From the NCBI GenBank assembly GCA_963576725.1, contig OY755241.1, forward strand, positions 75,305,001-75,369,000: DNA of 64,000 bases, written 5' to 3'. The DNA is from Azorinus chamasolen (taxonomy: Eukaryota > Mollusca > Bivalvia > Cardiida > Solecurtidae). The notes under the pieces were generated by a model. The model worked only from the letters and a program-made list of their open reading frames with translations. It was not told the DNA's origin and ran no database searches. Shown in pieces: positions 43,486 through 53,755 of this stretch (the first letter of the stretch is position 1; the number at the start of each line of letters is the position of its first letter). A program made the translations under genes and the position numbers.

Positions 43486-43687
43486 CAGCAAAATCTCGAT
43501 TATTCGAATTTTCTGTATAGAAGAATTTCGACCATTTAGGCAGGTGGCTGCTTAATGCATGGTGAAAGTCATGCAGAAAGCTCCTGGAGGAGCTTTCTGC
43601 ATGACTTTCACCATGCATTAAGCTGCCACCTGTCTTAAAGATCGACAAAATACGTATTTTAGTGTTCGGATAATCGGAGTTTTACTG
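43486..43687. mobile_element. MITE family G, second copy
   Basis: CAGCAAAATCTCGATTATTC to CGGAGTTTTACTG with TA at 43484-43485 and 43688-43689. The central palindrome carries core GCTCCTGGAGGAGC (43580-43593) with GTGAAAGTCATGCAGAAA arms. It is in the opposite orientation to the 11999 copy and well conserved. Confidence 0.85.
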
Positions 43688-43786
43688 TACTACATTATCA
43701 GTGTTATTGACTATCAAGTTTGACTCTGATATGTTTGCAGGTTGACAATTTCACAAACCAAGTGGACCCTGATCATTTCATGGTTT

Positions 43787-44220
43787 AACAAGATGTGTTT
43801 GTGAAACACTATGCCCCCTCATATACTTGACCTCTGACCTTGAAGGATAACCTTGACCTTGACATGTCACCCCTCAAAATGTGCAGCCTCATGAGATACA
43901 CAAGCATGCCAAATATCAAGTCTCTATCTCTACTGGTCCAAAAGTTATGGCCAATGTTAAAGTTGGCGATTTGACCCATATATTTGACCTCTGACCTTGA
44001 AGGATGACCTTGACCTTGACACGGCACCCCTCAAAATGTGCGGCTTTATGAGATACATATGTATACCAAACATCAAGTCTCTATCTATACTGGCTCAAAA
44101 GTTATGACCAATGTTAAAGTTGCTGACAAACAAACAGACAAACGGACAAACAGACAGACAGACAGACAGACAGGGCAAAAACAATATGCCCCCCCGACTA
44201 TCGTCAATGGGGGCATAAAA
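43787..44220 (+). mobile_element. HINE-M element, second copy
   Basis: Head AACAAGATGTGTTTGTGAAA, CACTATGCCCCC; two units as in 41824-42213; (GACA)n at 44150-44171; tail TATGCCCCCCCGACTATC/GTCAATGGGGGCATAA. Confidence 0.85.
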
Positions 44221-44521
44221 AGCCTAATGACCTCTATCATTTGGGACACTTTTTAATGCATATCTAATCTACTTTGTCACTACAGCACTACAGTAGACCA
44301 AAATTTGAAATTTAAAAAATAGATAGCCATAAATTCATAATAACATTATATATGTGTTGTCATTAGCAATGTTGCCATACCAATAACATGTTACACCCTG
44401 TAGCCACGATGAGGCCCCGACACTGTACAGGGAAAGTTTTTTTTAAGGCATAAAGTCTTAGATCCCTCCTCCACCTATCCCCTGTATCCACAGCCATCTA
44501 TCCCCTGTATCCACAGCCGTT
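44221..44521. other. Downstream flank of the MULE-like gene
   Basis: A 24-bp segment CATCTATCCCCTGTATCCACAG-like is tandemly duplicated at about 44473-44519 next to the stop codon; nothing else recognised. No polyadenylation signal was chosen. Confidence 0.35.
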
Positions 44522-44672
44522 TCACCAGTTCCTCCATACTCGCACACCGTACAGCTGGCCACATCTCCGCAAAAAGCCCGTGCAAGTCAGTTCCTGGTCC
44601 ATATACTGGTGCCACAGTTTTGTAAGAGTCGCATCCAGTCTCGTCGTCGATCCCCTCACATCTCTCATGTAC
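44522..44672 (-). CDS. MULE-like gene, terminal exon
   Basis: Acceptor TATTTCCAG before 44672; reads YMRDVRGSTTRLDATLTKLW, HQYMDQELTCTGFLRRCGQL and stops at 44522. It resembles the C-terminal helix pair of MULE-type proteins. It needs a phase-2 partner while exon 4 ends in phase 0, so sequence between them is missing. Confidence 0.55.
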
Positions 44673-45037
44673 CTGGAAATATAAAACATAACAATATTGC
44701 CAAATTGCGTTGCCATATTCATTTGCCACAACGTCAGTTCGAGGTTGACCCGACATGCAACCGACTTTGCAACGTAGGATCACCCTCAACCCGATGTGGT
44801 GTACTTGCTAGTCGGGTAAGAGATGTTAGTCAGGTCATATGAGTAAAACGTAAGATTTTGATCAGAGAAACCAGACAGTATAGACTTAGACTAGATGCAA
44901 AGGCGAAATATACAGATATTCATTCGACACAGATCTGACATAAATGTTGCTAGTTAAATCATAGCTCCTTTTTATATTAGGATTTACACATTTTTAAACG
45001 TATGGTAAGACTATATCAGACATATCTGTGTACATAC

Positions 45038-45171
45038 CTTTCCTTTGCCGTTATAAGTCTCAACCAGATGACTCTCCTGTACCTTCCTCCAGAGTGCTTG
45101 GGCCAAGTGGAAAACTCACCCACGGATGGATATCCACGCCTGGAACTCCTCCTCAATGGCTAGCCAGGCAG
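45038..45171 (-). CDS. MULE-like gene exon 4 (contains a stop)
   Basis: Acceptor TTTTGTCAG, donor GTATGT. Phase 1 joins exon 3. Reads AAWLAIEEEFQAWISIRG, TGA (45116-45118), VFHLAQALWRKVQESHLVET and YNGKGK. The stop replaces the Cys of the C-x2-H motif. Confidence 0.7.
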
Positions 45172-45575
45172 CTGACAAAATACGAAATATATCCATTAAA
45201 ATGAACGCTGTGGAAAAATCAACAATGCAGACCCAGATCAACTACGGTACTAAAAACGCTGTGTCTGACCAGGAACTGTTTTGTTTTATACTGAATAACA
45301 TCCATTCCGTAGAGTGTCAAACAGTAAAAACCCTGACCAGATGCCCAGTTGACACAGAGCGGCAGGCAGCTCATTTTGGTAGGCGACATCTTCAACTGTC
45401 TATCGCTGGTTTTCAAACAGTGGCGCTCAAATGCATTACTCATATAATGTATAATATTATGTATTGCTGTATATACGCGATGTACAAAAAATCAATATAT
45501 GTATTTAGCATGACATCGTAATTAGTCGATCACTACCATTTTTTAAATAACAGAACTGCACAGTATTTAAAATAC
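45172..45575. other. Intron sequence
   Basis: Faint MITE-like words (CAGACCCAGATCAACTACGG, AACCCTGACCAGATGCC) suggest an old palindromic element. The plus-strand open frame 45126-45521 spans exon antisense and intron and is treated as chance. Confidence 0.35.
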
Positions 45576-45780
45576 CTATTTCAAAGTCAAGCATGATGCC
45601 TTCTACAGCAGCAGTGCCTAAGGTGGACCTCAAGGTTTGGAAAATCTCCAGGTAGTCATCTTTTGTTTTCCTTGACATCAGGCAGAACACCAATGGGCAC
45701 TGTTGGATCTTTCCATCCTTCTCAATGAAGGCATGGATGGACATAAGCTGTCCCGGACGGCCAAATGGATCACCAAGTAC
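45576..45780 (-). CDS. MULE-like gene exon 3 (catalytic core)
   Basis: Acceptor TTTTTAACAG and donor GTATTT; open throughout. VLGDPFGRPGQLMSIHAFIE, KDGKIQQCPLVFCLMSRKTK, DDYLEIFQTLRSTLGTAAVE and GIMLDFEI. L-V-F-x-L-M-S and L-D-F-E are the diagnostic MULE transposase strands; the Asp of LDFE is catalytic. Ends in phase 1. Confidence 0.78.
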
Positions 45781-46772
45781 CTGTTAAAAACATAAAGATA
45801 TCAAATAGACGGCGAAGGAAATTCTGACAAAGGCACAGGCAACCAGTATGGATATATAAATAAACCTCGGGCTGTCAGAGATGTTTGTAACCTGTAATTG
45901 TTTTACATATGTTTATGCATGTTTTCCACAGCGACGCCCGGTATATAAATGAATTGTTGGAATTTACGAAAATATTTATCGGAGACAATGTGCAATAGTA
46001 CTTATAATCACACTTCATATTGCAGATGTTAGTATAATTTAATTTTGGCACAGTTTTTACAGTACAAATTTTAATAATATTAGCTACAGAATATTGTCTT
46101 ATTTTAAGATATCTATGCAGATATTATAGTCTCTTATTACTCTTCTTTGAGTGGCAATATACAGAATTTATGATATTGTGTAATGAATGTTTCATGATTA
46201 TTGTTGAGAGTTAAGAGGAAGTCCCTACAATGATCACATATTTTCAATAATATCATAAAACTTGGTATTTGTTATGCTCTATCATTATTATGAAGGTTCC
46301 CAATTTGAACTTATATCGAAAAATGCCCCTGTCATACAAATAAACTGATTTCATCAATACTGATAATTTTTGTTCTACAACACAATATTATCGGCCTTTT
46401 TCGTTATATTCTTCCGCGTTTTGCCGATGATCACCCAATCCCTCCATTGTTTACGTAATAGCTTTCTCGGAAGTGGTCGGAGATTCGCGAATAGGGCGAA
46501 CAGTTACGAAACTAAAACCCAACCCGAATAAAACTGAAACATCGGGGAGCAAAACCGGGATCGGCGATATCAAACACATGGATGTTTTGTCATTATAAAC
46601 GGTAATTGGATGGGACTTTTTGCGATATACTACTTTTAAGCATATAAAAAAATGAGTTTTGTAGATTTTAAGTGTTTATGAAACACGTCAAATGTAGGGA
46701 CATCCCCTTTAAATAAAGAATCTATATAAAACAAAGACCTCCGTATCATGCCATGCATTCATTTTTAATTAC
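45781..46772. other. Intron sequence
   Basis: AT-rich, with a CpG-richer island at about 46400-46580 that includes GAATAGGGCGAAC, reminiscent of the 9928 element end but unpaired. No gene recognised. Confidence 0.35.
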
Positions 46773-46989
46773 CTTGAATGTTCCATCCATATAGAACTTC
46801 CAACTGGTCACCTGTAGCAAACAAAAAATGCCTGCTTTCTCCCACGGACACGTCTCCAATCAAGAAGTCTTCACACCGGAGGAAATCTTTGCGTGTGAAG
46901 TCGTTTCCATGTTGCTGCACAGCTGCAGGACAGTACACTGCGCTATTCCGGAAATTGCATCTCCAAAGCACGCTGTTCTTGTTACTTCT
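46773..46989 (-). CDS. MULE-like gene exon 2 (frameshifted near its end)
   Basis: Acceptor GTTTTTCAG before 46989 and donor GTAATT after 46773. RSNKNSVLWRCNFRNSAVYC, then DFLIGDVSVGESRHFLFATG and DQLEVL lead to the MULE first-Asp strand YMDGTFK, which lies in another frame (lesion near 46795; the usual SKAKTW-like segment is also missing). A CTACAG before 46815 could serve as an alternative acceptor for a short exon giving the YMDGTFK frame. Confidence 0.65.
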
Positions 46990-47409
46990 CTGAAAAACAA
47001 TTTATCGAAATAGGAAGGAAAATTACGTGCATATCAAAATTAGCGCAAACGATGAAGAACCAGATCAGTCACCGTCATACTCCATATCAATTAAAGGAGT
47101 CAAACTTATCAAACATTTGTATATATTTTGCGTGTTGTTTACGATAACATACATATGAGAATAAATATGTATGTTTTATAAAATTAAGTGTACATCAAAA
47201 TTAGCGCAAACACTGGAGAACCGGATCAGTCACCGTTCCCTTTCTACGGTTTGGGAGTAGAGTATTCACTGATGACAACCGTCATATTCCATATCAATTA
47301 TAGGAGTAAAATGTATAATATATAGTTGGCGCCTTGTTTACGATAACATACATATGAGCTTAGCTCTAGTACGGGTGGCCCTTCCATCTCAGCCTGAAAC
47401 TATGATAGA
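46990..47409. other. Intron with a duplicated segment
   Basis: GCATATCAAAATTAGCGCAAAC, GAACC.GATCAGTCACCGT and TACGATAACATACATATGAG each occur twice (about 47026-47165 and 47192-47358), a ~165-bp tandem duplication. It could be a HINE core remnant. Confidence 0.55.
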
Positions 47410-48380
47410 ACAAGAGGGCCAGAATGGCCCTGAAGAGCTCACCAGACAATCAGAGGAGAAGATGTTCAATGTTTCTATAGAAAACTAGCTGGTTCTGGGG
47501 CAGGCCAATTTTGACCCCAGGGGCATAATTTATATAACTTCTGTAGAGGACTTGAACATGATGCTATGAGCCAAATATGAAAGCTGAGAACCTAAGACTT
47601 TCAGTTTAAGAGGAGAAGATTTTGAAAGTTTTCTCTATATGTTTCTACTGAAAACTACCCACCTCTGGGGCGGGGCCAATATTGACCCCAGGGCCATAAT
47701 TCATATAACTTTTGTAGAGGACCTATACATGATGCTCTGTGCCAAATATGAAAGCTGAGAACTTTCCAGATTCAGAGAAGAAGATTTTCAAAGTTTTCAC
47801 TATTTGTTTCCATTGAAAACTGCCCATCCCTGGGGCGGGGACTATTTTGACCCCAGGGCAATAATTAATATAACTTTTGTAGAGGACCTAAACAACATGA
47901 TGCTCTGTGCCAAATATGAAAGCTGAACGCCTTCCAGTTTCAGAGGAGAAGATTTTCAAAGATTTCACTATTTGTTTCTATTGAAAACTGCCCACCCCTG
48001 GGGCAGGGCCAATTTGAACCCCAGTTGCATAATTTATATAACTTTTGTAGAGGACCTAAACATGATGCTATGTGCCAAATATGAAAAGCTGAGAACCTTC
48101 TAGTTTCAGAGGAGAAGATTTTCAAAGTTTTCACTATATATTTCTATTGAAAACTGCCCACCCCTGGGGCGGGGCAAATTTTGACCCCAGGGCCATAATT
48201 TATATAACTTTTGTAGAGGAACTATACGTGATGCTATGTACCAAAGATGAAAGCTGAGAACCCTGTAGATTCCGAGTAGAAGATTTTTAAAGGTTCAAAT
48301 TGTTGACGTGGGACGACGGCGGACATCAGGCGATCACAAAAGCTCACCCTGAGCACTTTGTGCTCTGGTGAGCTAAAAAA
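47410..48380 (+). mobile_element. HINE-Q element, five core units
   Basis: Head AACAAGAGGGCCAGAATGGC and GAGCTCACCAGACAATC; five ~165-bp units with GAAAACTGCCCACCCCTGGG, GACCCCAGGGCCATAATT, GTAGAGGACCTA and CAAATATGAAAGCTGAGAAC; tail GACGGCGGACATCAGGCGAT, then AGCTCACCCTGAGCAC/TTTGTGCTCTGGTGAGCT. AGCTCACCAGA in the head is the inverse of TCTGGTGAGCT in the tail. Confidence 0.85.
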
Positions 48381-48482
48381 CAATGTTGTGGCAGTTTCAC
48401 TACTGAATAAATAGTGTACAGTAGAGTAAAAACTTCCACGCAAACGGGTTCGGGTGATTCTTTTAAAGCACAACAGCGGATT

Positions 48483-48785
48483 CTATATCTAGGCCAAATT
48501 TCAATACCAACTGAATAGTCATTAACAAAATACATGTAGTTATAAAACAAAGATGGACGGTGAACTATTGTAAACATTTTATAAAGTAAAGAAACATATT
48601 TATCCATGTTAGTCATCTGATCTGGGTCTACTTTGTTTGCAGATATGAACTGTATAGTCATTGACAAAATACAATGTAGTTATAAATAAAATGGAATGTG
48701 AACTATTGTAGACATCTTATAAAACAAAGAAACAGATTTATCCATGCTAGCCATCTGATCTGGGTCTACCTTGTTTGCAGATGCT
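48483..48785. mobile_element. Two tandem family B MITE remnants
   Basis: A ~135-bp unit (GTCATT.ACAAAATACA, GTGAACTATTGTA.ACAT, AAACA.ATTTATCCATG, CATCTGATCTGGGTCTAC) is present twice. Each matches the inner right part of family B in inverted orientation. Ends are lost. Confidence 0.65.
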
Positions 48786-48812
48786 TGCAGCCCTTTCTTA
48801 TCATCACTTTAC

Positions 48813-48931
48813 CTCTTCCACTACGCCACCCTCTGCAGCAGGGGACGGAATTCTCTGCAGGCAAGGTTTGTAGACAAACTGTATGGGGATTTCCATCTTA
48901 ACGGCCTCTCGATACGCTGTAATAGTTATCC
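48813..48931 (-). CDS. MULE-like gene exon 1 of those visible (linker)
   Basis: Acceptor TTTTTCAG, donor GTAAAG. The open frame ITITAYREAVKMEIPIQFVY, KPCLQRIPSPAAEGGVVEE joins exon 2 in phase 0. In related proteins such a linker lies between the FLYWCH finger and the MULE domain. The identity is inferred from position. Confidence 0.55.
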
Positions 48932-50249
48932 CTGAAAAAGAAACAAATACATTGCGTGTTGGAAAAAATGTTAACCGTGACCAATATTAATAACTAGTGA
49001 TCTGGGTCTGAACTGAATTATAAGACAGTGATTAGAAGACACATAAGTCACGCATACCATCTAATTATGTCTACCGCGTGACCATCAGGCCTGTCGGTCC
49101 CCATCTGCACTGTTAGCCGATGACCCAGACTTCCGGTTTACAATGCAATCTATACGCACATGTAAATAAAATCTGATGCACAGAACGATCTATTTGTTAT
49201 TAAAGACACATCAACTAGATATAATTGTTTCAAAATTAGAAATCCCACAACTTCAAATGGCCCAGTTAATACCTTCTTCACATAAATGTATGCATCAAAC
49301 CTTATTTTCAAACGAACTGTACGTAGTGGCACAGAGCGACTTGCAGCTCAAAATTCCGTCCAATATTCAAACTGCAACTCCAGTGCAAACACAACGCAAT
49401 GCCAATATTAAACAATGTTAAAACACGACAAGCAAATGTTTAATTGTGTATGCGTCAGTGTAAATCCAACATTTACCATCGAATACAAACTAGGTCAAAT
49501 CCGTGTCTATGGGGAACGATCAGATGATCCATAAAAATCAGTCTATCGAGACTAAAATTTAAACTTTAACAGATATCTGCAAGAAGACAAACAATAAAAC
49601 ATATAATTTCAATCGATATGTTAATGCAATTCACATACGATCGGTCGATTCCTTTCGATTTTGTGTCCCGATCCTTTCTCTTGAGTCTAGCTACAATGAA
49701 CATGGCGTCTAAGTAGTACTGTCGATAAAAATTTGCATATTGCGTTTTCATTGGACATCATTTCAAATCATTGTGCCAGTGATTTTTCTGGTCATTTGTA
49801 TTAAAAATTATTTTCTCTTATAACATAACAGCACACATAGGAAGACCAAAACTGTAGGAAATCACAGCTTTATTACAAAATGCTTTATATTTATGATTGT
49901 AGCAAGTGGACAGTAAAATCTGTACACTTGTACAAACTTGTTTGCCTAGCGGATGGGGGAAGACCTTCGGTCTCAATCTTAGATTGCTGTCAGACCGCAA
50001 ATTGTCAAACTGTATTCTATTGCATAGGCAAAGAATACAAAAAAATTAAAAATAGGTGTCTTCCATGTATCATACAAGAAATGCGACAATGATATGAAAC
50101 TATGTTTTCAGACTACTTTTACAATTCCTAAAGTATCATACGTATATCAACATAGCAAGGGCACCACAGATGACATATTATGTGTGAATTACTGTAACAC
50201 CACTGCCCCATCAAACAAGCATATACGATTTTTTTTCATATGCTACCTA
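48932..50249. other. Unassigned spacer
   Basis: No repeat or gene recognised. Small open frames (for example 49566-49751 minus) lack splice or homology support. An upstream FLYWCH exon of the MULE-like gene was looked for here and not found. Confidence 0.35.
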
Positions 50250-50935
50250 CATACCAAATTCCATTGCAATATTTCATCCTAACTCACATAATAGACCTTA
50301 AAAAAATTTTTTTCTATTTTCAGTGAACTTGACCCAAGAACCCAAAAATATAATCCTAAGCTAGGTTTGCATGCAAGCTTGCTATAACATACCAAGTTTG
50401 GTCAATCAACTTAATTTACACCAAAATCTTTACTATTTTAAATAACAATGACTTTGAACACCGCTGCTCCAAATGCAATCTCAACTTTGCTCTCTGGGTA
50501 AGTTACAAATACTAAGTGTTATTGCAAAACCTTATTTCTAACTAAAGTTATGGAGCAAAACCCATTTTTATATTTTTATAACAGCGACATTGACCCCAGA
50601 ACTCTGAAATACAATCCTAATAAATACCAAGTTTGGTCAAAACTGGTCTATCCAATCTTAAGTTATTGACCGAAAACCCTTTTTCTATTTTCAGTTACTG
50701 ACCTTGACTTGATAACCTGAAATATAATTAAAAGCTATGTTTTCATGTAAGATTGCTAAATACTACGTTTGGACAACATCAGTTTATATAATCTGAAGTT
50801 ATTGACCTGAAACCGTTCTTCTATTTTTGGTACACTGACCTTGACCAAAGATCCCGAAAAAAATACCAAGCCAGGTTTTCATGTAAGCTTGCTAAATACA
50901 CAATTTTGGTCAAAATTGGTCTATACATAAGAATT
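50250..50935 (+). repeat. HINE-type tandem core remnant
   Basis: About five degenerate ~125-bp units with GACCTTGAC, CCTGAAATATAAT, TTTTCATGTAAG.TTGCTAAA, TTTGGTCAAAA and TTATTGACC.GAAACC. No head or tail survives. Confidence 0.6.
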
Positions 50936-50944
50936 ATTATGCTA

Positions 50945-51058
50945 GTAGTTTGGAAGTTCAGCTATAGTTTGGTAAGTTGGAAAAGTTGTTAAATGCGAGC
51001 CTTGACTACTTTTCTGACAAGCCAAAATACAGCTTAACTTCCAAACTACTATAATAGT
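50945..51058. mobile_element. Short palindromic element
   Basis: AGTAGTTTGGAAGTTCAGCT at the left and AGCTTAACTTCCAAACTACT at the right form a 20-bp inverted repeat with one mismatch around ~70 bp, flanked by TATTATG/ATAATAG-like AT sequence. Confidence 0.6.
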
Positions 51059-51083
51059 AGTTCTTTTATCATGCAACACCAAG

Positions 51084-53755
51084 AACAAGAGCACCGCGAG
51101 ACGGGGCAATATACGCCCGAAGGCTGTTCTATTTACACAATGTGTGAACCTTCAGAAGTTGCGCATATGAGGACTCTATTAGGGCTAAGGCAATAGCAAG
51201 GAGAGTAAAACTGCTTATTGTAATAGTAATCTTTTATTTGTCGGACACAAAATTTGCTAACGCTCTATTTGTGACCTTGACCTTGAAAGTTCACAATTGG
51301 GTTTTGTATGCAACACACCTTCAAGTGATACTGAAGCCCTATTTGTGACCTTGACCTTGAAAGTTCACAATTGGGTTTTGGACGCGACACACCTTCAAGT
51401 GATACTGAACATATGTGTGAAAGAATTTTGAAAATCGGAGAAAAAATGAGTAAGTTATAGCCAGGACACGAATTTGCTAACGGACGGACAGAATTGCTAA
51501 CGCCCTATTTGTGACCTTGACCTTGAAAGTTCACCATTGGGTTTTGTACGCGACACACCTTCAAGTGATACTGAACATATGTGTGAAAGAATTTTGAAAA
51601 TTGGTGAAAAGATGAGTAAGTTTTACCAAGGACACGAAAATTGCTAACGCCCTATTTGTGACCTTGACCTTGAAAGTTCACAATTGGGTTTTGTACGCGA
51701 CACACCTTCAAGTGATACTGAACATTTGTGTGAAAGAATTTTGAAAATCGGAGAAAAAATGAGTAAGTTATAGCCAGGACACGAATTTGCTAACGGACGG
51801 ACGGACAGAATTGCTAACGCCCTATTTGTGACCTTGACCTTGAAAGTTCACCATTGGGTTTTGTACGCGACACACCTTCAAGTGATACTGAACATACGTG
51901 TGAAAGAATTTTGAAAATTGGTGAAAAGATGAGTAAGTTTTAGCAAGGACACGAAAATTGCTAACGCCCTATTTGTGACCTTGACCTTGAAAGTTCACAA
52001 TTGGGTTTTATACGCGACACACCTTCAAGTGATACTGAACATTTGTGTGAAAGAATTTTGAAAATCGGAGAAAAAATGAGTAAGTTATAGCCAGGACACG
52101 AATTTGCTAACGGACGGACGGACAGAATTGCTAACGCCCTATTTGTGACCTTGACCTTGAAAGTTCACCATTGGGTTTTGTACGCGACACACCTTCAAGT
52201 GATACTGAACATACGTGTGAAAGAATTTTGAAAATTGGTGAAAAGATGAGTAAGTTTTAGCAAGGACACGAAAATTGCTAACGCCCTATTTGTGACCTTG
52301 ACCTTGAAAGTTCACAATTGGGTTTTGTACGCGACACACCTTCAAGTGATACTGAACATTTGTGTGAAAGAATTTTGAAAATCGGAGAAAAAATGAGTAA
52401 GTTATAGCCAGGACACGAATTTGCTAACGGACGGACAGAATTGCTAACGCCCTATTTGTGACCTTGACCTTGAAAGTTCACCATTGGGTTTTGTACGCGA
52501 CACACCTTCAAGTGATACTGAACATATGTGTGAAAGAATTTTGAAAATTGGTGAAAAGATGAGTAAGTTTTAGCAAGGACACGAAAATTGCTAACGCCCT
52601 ATTTGTGACCTTGACCTTGAAAGTTCACAATTGGGTTTTGTACGCGACACACCTTCAAGTGATACTGAACATTTGTGTGAAAGAATTTTGAAAATCGGAG
52701 AAAAAATGAGTAAGTTATAGCCAGGACACGAATTTGCTAACGGACGGACGGACAGAATTGCTAACGCCCTATTTGTGACCTTGACCTTGAAAGTTCACCA
52801 TTGGGTTTTGTACGCGACACACCTTCAAGTGATACTGAACATACGTGTGAAAGAATTTTGAAAATTGGTGAAAAGATGAGTAAGTTTTAGCAAGGACACG
52901 AAAATTGCTAACGCCCTATTTGTGACCTTGACCTTGAAAGTTCACAATTGGGTTTTGTACGCGACACACCTTCAAGTGATACTGAACATTTGTGTGAAAG
53001 AATTTTGAAAATCGGAGAAAAAATGAGTAAGTTATAGCCAGGACACGAATTTGCTAACGGACGGACGGACAGAATTGCTAACGCCCTATTTGTGACCTTG
53101 ACCTTGAAAGTTCACCATTGGGTTTTGTACGCGACACACCTTCAAGTGATACTGAACATACGTGTGAAAGAATTTTGAAAATTGGTGAAAAGATGAGTAA
53201 GTTTTAGCAAGGACACGAAAATTGCTAACGCCCTATTTGTGACCTTGACCTTGAAAGTTCACAATTGGGTTTTGTACGCGACACACCTTCAAGTGATACT
53301 GAACATTTGTGTGAAAGAATTTTGAAAATCGGAGAAAAAATGAGTAAGTTATAGCCAGGACACGAATTTGCTAACGGACGGACGGACGGACATACTAACA
53401 AATGGGTAGTTGTGTGACTTTTTCCTTTGATCTTTTCTTGTGGGACTAGTCCCACAAGAAAAACTATTTTTGGCTCTAACTTTGGAAAAGAATGATCTGG
53501 AAGCTAACCCTAACCCTAACCCTATGTCCCACAACTGGCCAGGTTAATGTCACAAGAAATGGCCAGGTTAATGTCACAAGAGATGGCCAGGTTAATGATT
53601 TTACTTGTGCGACTAGTTAGAAAAAGTCACACAACTACCCATTGGTGAGTGCGGACGGACGGACGGACAGACAGACAGACAGACGGACGGACACCCAGCC
53701 AGACGGCCAGACGATGGAGACCATAACATAATACGACCCTTCGGGCGTATAAAAA
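51084..53755 (+). mobile_element. HINE-N element with a dimeric higher-order core
   Basis: Head AACAAGAGCACCGCGAGACG and TATACGCCCGAAGG; tail CCTTCGGGCGTATA is a 14-bp inverse. The core alternates two ~158-bp monomer types: one with TTCACCATTGGG, ATTGGTGAAAAGATGAG and TTTTAGCAAGG, the other with TTCACAATTGGG, ATCGGAGAAAAAATGAG and TTATAGCCAGG. The ~318-bp dimer recurs about six times with very few differences. A 243-bp MITE (53401-53643) sits between core and tail. Confidence 0.9.
53401..53643. mobile_element. MITE with telomere-like repeats inside HINE-N
   Basis: Perfect 24-bp inverted ends (53401-53424 and 53620-53643; starting AATGGGTAGTTGTGTG). Inside: a 30-bp perfect palindrome at 53433-53462 (half TTTTCTTGTGGGACT), a CCCTAA tract at 53504-53524, and three copies of GGCCAGGTTAATG spaced by 24-25 bp. 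No target duplication is evident. Confidence 0.8.

Larger units (their letters stand above)
44522..48931 (-). pseudogene. MULE-transposase-like gene, five exons, internally deleted
   Basis: Minus-strand exons 48931-48813, 46989-46773, 45780-45576, 45171-45038 and 44672-44522. The product resembles the FLYWCH/MULE proteins abundant in molluscs: DFLIGDVSVGESRHFLFAT, YMDGTFK (first catalytic Asp), CPLVFCLMSRKTKDDY, GIMLDFEI (second Asp), VFHLAQALWRKVQ (normally C-x2-H) and a C-terminal helix LTKLWHQYMDQEL. Phases fit for exons 1-2-3-4. Defects: a frameshift near 46795, TGA at 45116-45118 where the conserved Cys is expected, and loss of ~100 residues (including the catalytic Glu) between exons 4 and 5. 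No FLYWCH exon is found upstream. It is a non-functional transposase-derived gene or host-gene relative. Confidence 0.7.

Noticed and set aside
45126..45521. 131-codon plus-strand open frame
   Set aside because: Its first part is antisense to the MULE-like exon and the rest is intron; no similarity recognised.
46480..46510. GAATAGGGCGAAC as a second copy of the 9928-11824 transposon end
   Set aside because: Only about 11 bp match, with no partner end or target duplication.
53504..53524. Telomere or subtelomere boundary
   Set aside because: Only about three CCCTAA units, enclosed inside a MITE.
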